Source of the DNA: an uncultured Bacteroidota bacterium
GTDB taxonomy: Bacteria > Bacteroidota > Bacteroidia > Chitinophagales > Chitinophagaceae
Assembly (NCBI GenBank): GCA_937928385.1
Contig: CALEZD010000057.1
Span: forward strand, 1-24,284
Reading direction: 5' to 3'
DNA length: 24,284 nt
How positions within the stretch are numbered: position 1 is the stretch's first letter; each line of letters begins with the position of its first letter. The notes below the pieces were generated by a model. The model had not been told where the DNA came from, made no database searches, and saw nothing but the letters and a program-made list of their open reading frames with translations. The position numbers and the translations under genes are program-made. Positions 22,765-24,284 of the stretch are shown in pieces.

Positions 22765-23508
22765 ATGTCATTTACATACAGCCTGATTTTATTCCTGCTT
22801 ACATTCCTGGGTGGTAGCCTACCGCTATGGATAAGAAAGCTGAACGATAATGCTATGCAATACATGCTGGCATTCTCAGGAGCATTTTTGCTGAGTATGA
22901 CGCTACTGCACCTGCTGCCTGAGACGTTTGAAGAAATCGGGCCCAAAGCGGGGTTTTTCCTGCTGGTAGGTTTTTTTATACAATTATTCATACAGCGATT
23001 TACACACGGTATTGAGCATGGGCACATGCATGTGCATGAACATGAAGGGCATAAACATATACCTGTTACCTCCATTATGCTCGGCCTGTCGATACACGCT
23101 TTTATGGAAGGATTGCCTCTTGGATTTAACTACCGCATGGAGGCAACGGAGCCGGCCTTATACATGGCTGTGGCTGCACATAAAGTACCGGAGGCGATAC
23201 TGGTGGCATCGCTGATTATGCAAACCTCCAAATCAGTATCGAGAACGGTAACAGCACTGGCACTTTTCAGCCTTATTACCCCTTTATCGGGTGTACTGGC
23301 CAACGTGCTGGGTATGAGTTATCATTTCATTGCACAATTAGTAATATCGCTGATACCTATAGTGGCAGGAGCATTTATACATATATCCACTACTATATTT
23401 TTCGAGAGCGGCACCAGGCACCACATGCTCACAGGCAAAAAGATATTGGCAATATTATCCGGGCTGGGCATAGGGTTATTAACGCTGATATTTGAACACC
23501 ACCATTGA
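22765..23508 (+). CDS. ZIP family divalent metal transporter
   Basis: 247 residues, inner-membrane importer of zinc or related divalent metals. About eight hydrophobic segments are visible. Between segments 3 and 4, residues 81-98 form a His-rich cytosolic loop with eight histidines (HGIEHGHMHVHEHEGHKH). The metal site motifs follow in order: HAFMEGLPLG (His111, Glu115) and AAHKVPEAIL (His139, Glu143). The frame is open from a GTG at 22672, but residues before MSFTYSLILF do not resemble the family and the promoter lies inside that stretch. The next gene, TraB/GumN family, starts 2 nt after the stop. Confidence 0.93.
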   Translation: MSFTYSLILFLLTFLGGSLPLWIRKLNDNAMQYMLAFSGAFLLSMTLLHLLPETFEEIGPKAGFFLLVGFFIQLFIQRFTHGIEHGHMHVHEHEGHKHIPVTSIMLGLSIHAFMEGLPLGFNYRMEATEPALYMAVAAHKVPEAILVASLIMQTSKSVSRTVTALALFSLITPLSGVLANVLGMSYHFIAQLVISLIPIVAGAFIHISTTIFFESGTRHHMLTGKKILAILSGLGIGLLTLIFEHHH

Positions 23509-23510
23509 CA

Positions 23511-24284
23511 ATGAAGAAACTACTAGTACTGATAGGAGCACTGCTTTGCACAGCAGGCATACAAGCCCAGGGCAATGACAACAACAAGTCGCTGCTGTGG
23601 AAAATAAGCGGTAAGGAGATGCAGCAACCATCATACCTGTTTGGAACCATACATATTGTATGCAAAGACAATTATGTATGGACCAAAACGATGAAAAAAA
23701 GCTTTGAGGCTGCCCAGGAGGTTTGTATGGAAATGGATATGGACGACCCATCGATACTGATGCAGGTAGCCACAGCCATGATCGAACAAAGCGGGAAAAA
23801 GCTGGAAGACTATTTCACTCGGGAAGAATACCAACTGGTAGAAGAATACTTCAGGGACAGCCTGGGTGTGAACATTACTATGTTTGCCACCATGAAGCCT
23901 ATTGTGTTGCAAACATTACTTACTTCCAGTTCGCCAACATGCGATAGCGTGGTTTCGTATGAGGTGAAATTATCAGAAACCGCCAAAGAACAGAGCAAGG
24001 AAATAACCGGACTCGAAACGCCATCGGAACAAATAAAACTACTGGACCAGATACCTGTAGACAGCATTGTGCAGGAACTGGTGCGTGTAGCTAAGGGACA
24101 TTCTGAAGAAATGTCGGAATACAAGAATATGATAAAAGCCTATACAGAACAGGATATAGAGGAACTACACAACCTCATCATGAAATCTAAAGAAGAGGGT
24201 GATAATATGGATGCATTCCTTGACGAGCGCAAGGAAAAATGGATAGAGCGTATGGCCGAACGCATGGATCAGAAATCTGTATTC
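23511..24284 (+). CDS. TraB/GumN family protein (partial, runs off the window)
   Basis: The first 258 residues are present; the frame is open at the window edge. The signal peptide spans 1-20 (MKKLLVLIGALLCTAGIQAQ), so periplasmic or surface. The family hallmarks are LLWKISGKEMQQPSYLFGTIHIV near residues 28-50, with the GxxH motif at Gly45-His48, and a later GLETPSEQIKLLDQIP. The edge (WIERMAERMD) corresponds to the ER..W/M segment before the conserved C-terminal part. Family knowledge: TraB/GumN proteins share a fold with Tiki metalloproteases and need a metal bound by the GxxH and GLE residues; bacterial substrates are unknown. It is tightly coupled to the ZIP transporter gene, 2 nt apart. 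Confidence 0.9.
   Translation, partial: MKKLLVLIGALLCTAGIQAQGNDNNKSLLWKISGKEMQQPSYLFGTIHIVCKDNYVWTKTMKKSFEAAQEVCMEMDMDDPSILMQVATAMIEQSGKKLEDYFTREEYQLVEEYFRDSLGVNITMFATMKPIVLQTLLTSSSPTCDSVVSYEVKLSETAKEQSKEITGLETPSEQIKLLDQIPVDSIVQELVRVAKGHSEEMSEYKNMIKAYTEQDIEELHNLIMKSKEEGDNMDAFLDERKEKWIERMAERMDQKSVF

Noticed and set aside
1..24284. Search for defence systems, toxin-antitoxin pairs, CRISPR repeats, transposases, integrases, tRNA genes and biosynthetic clusters
   Set aside because: Every sizeable frame with real coding character is accounted for by housekeeping, envelope or secreted proteins; no repeat arrays, terminal inverted repeats or tRNA-like cloverleafs were seen by eye.

Overview
The window looks like an ordinary chromosomal segment from a Bacteroidota bacterium, most likely of the Chitinophagales/Chitinophagaceae type. 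The evidence is three-fold. There are two type IX secretion (T9SS) cargo proteins, one with a type B (gliding-motility-associated) and one with a type A sorting domain. Several genes have Bacteroidota promoters (TTTG, about 19-21 nt, TAnnTTTG), and Shine-Dalgarno sites are largely absent. Many genes belong to Bacteroidota-typical families: CxxCH haem-binding protein, DUF983, SbsA-like Ig lipoprotein, stand-alone PruA. I see no tRNA, rRNA, CRISPR, insertion sequence, phage or integrase gene, and no compositional break.

Layout. 1-2506: a large T9SS type B PKD-repeat protein ending in a strong terminator. 2716-3622: pth converging on a small lipoprotein gene. 3712-5343: pruA with its own promoter and terminator. 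5437-7895: a minus-strand cluster of haem-binding protein, exodeoxyribonuclease III, Crp/Fnr-like regulator (TTG start) and DinB-like protein, with tight or overlapping junctions. 7959-11557: an Ig-like lipoprotein followed by an S9 peptidase. 11659-12207: a glutathione peroxidase, divergent from the lipoprotein. 12266-13036: two small secreted proteins of unusual composition. 13148-15089: DUF983 protein and biotin carboxylase (accC). 15288-16673: a T9SS type A protein built from two tandem repeats, with a textbook promoter and a perfectly palindromic terminator. 16755-17123: an orphan protein. 17182-18802: DEAD-box RNA helicase followed by a lysine-rich cold-shock-domain protein, transcribed from a good promoter that leaves a leader of about 160 nt. 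19075-19529: a lipocalin-like lipoprotein broken by a one-base frameshift. 19565-22609: YqgE/AlgH protein, a lipoprotein and UvrC. 22765-24284: a ZIP metal transporter two bases ahead of a TraB/GumN-family protein that runs off the window.

How the genes relate. Most are housekeeping functions: translation rescue (pth), repair (uvrC, xth), central metabolism (pruA, accC), oxidative stress (GPx) and envelope/secreted proteins. The clearest functional units are the helicase/cold-shock-domain pair, the ZIP/TraB pair, the Ig-lipoprotein/peptidase pair and the haem/Xth/Crp/DinB cluster. I did not find a convincing new multi-gene system. The best leads are the helicase leader and its lysine-rich partner, the frameshifted lipocalin-like gene, the ZIP-TraB pairing and the two odd small secreted proteins.
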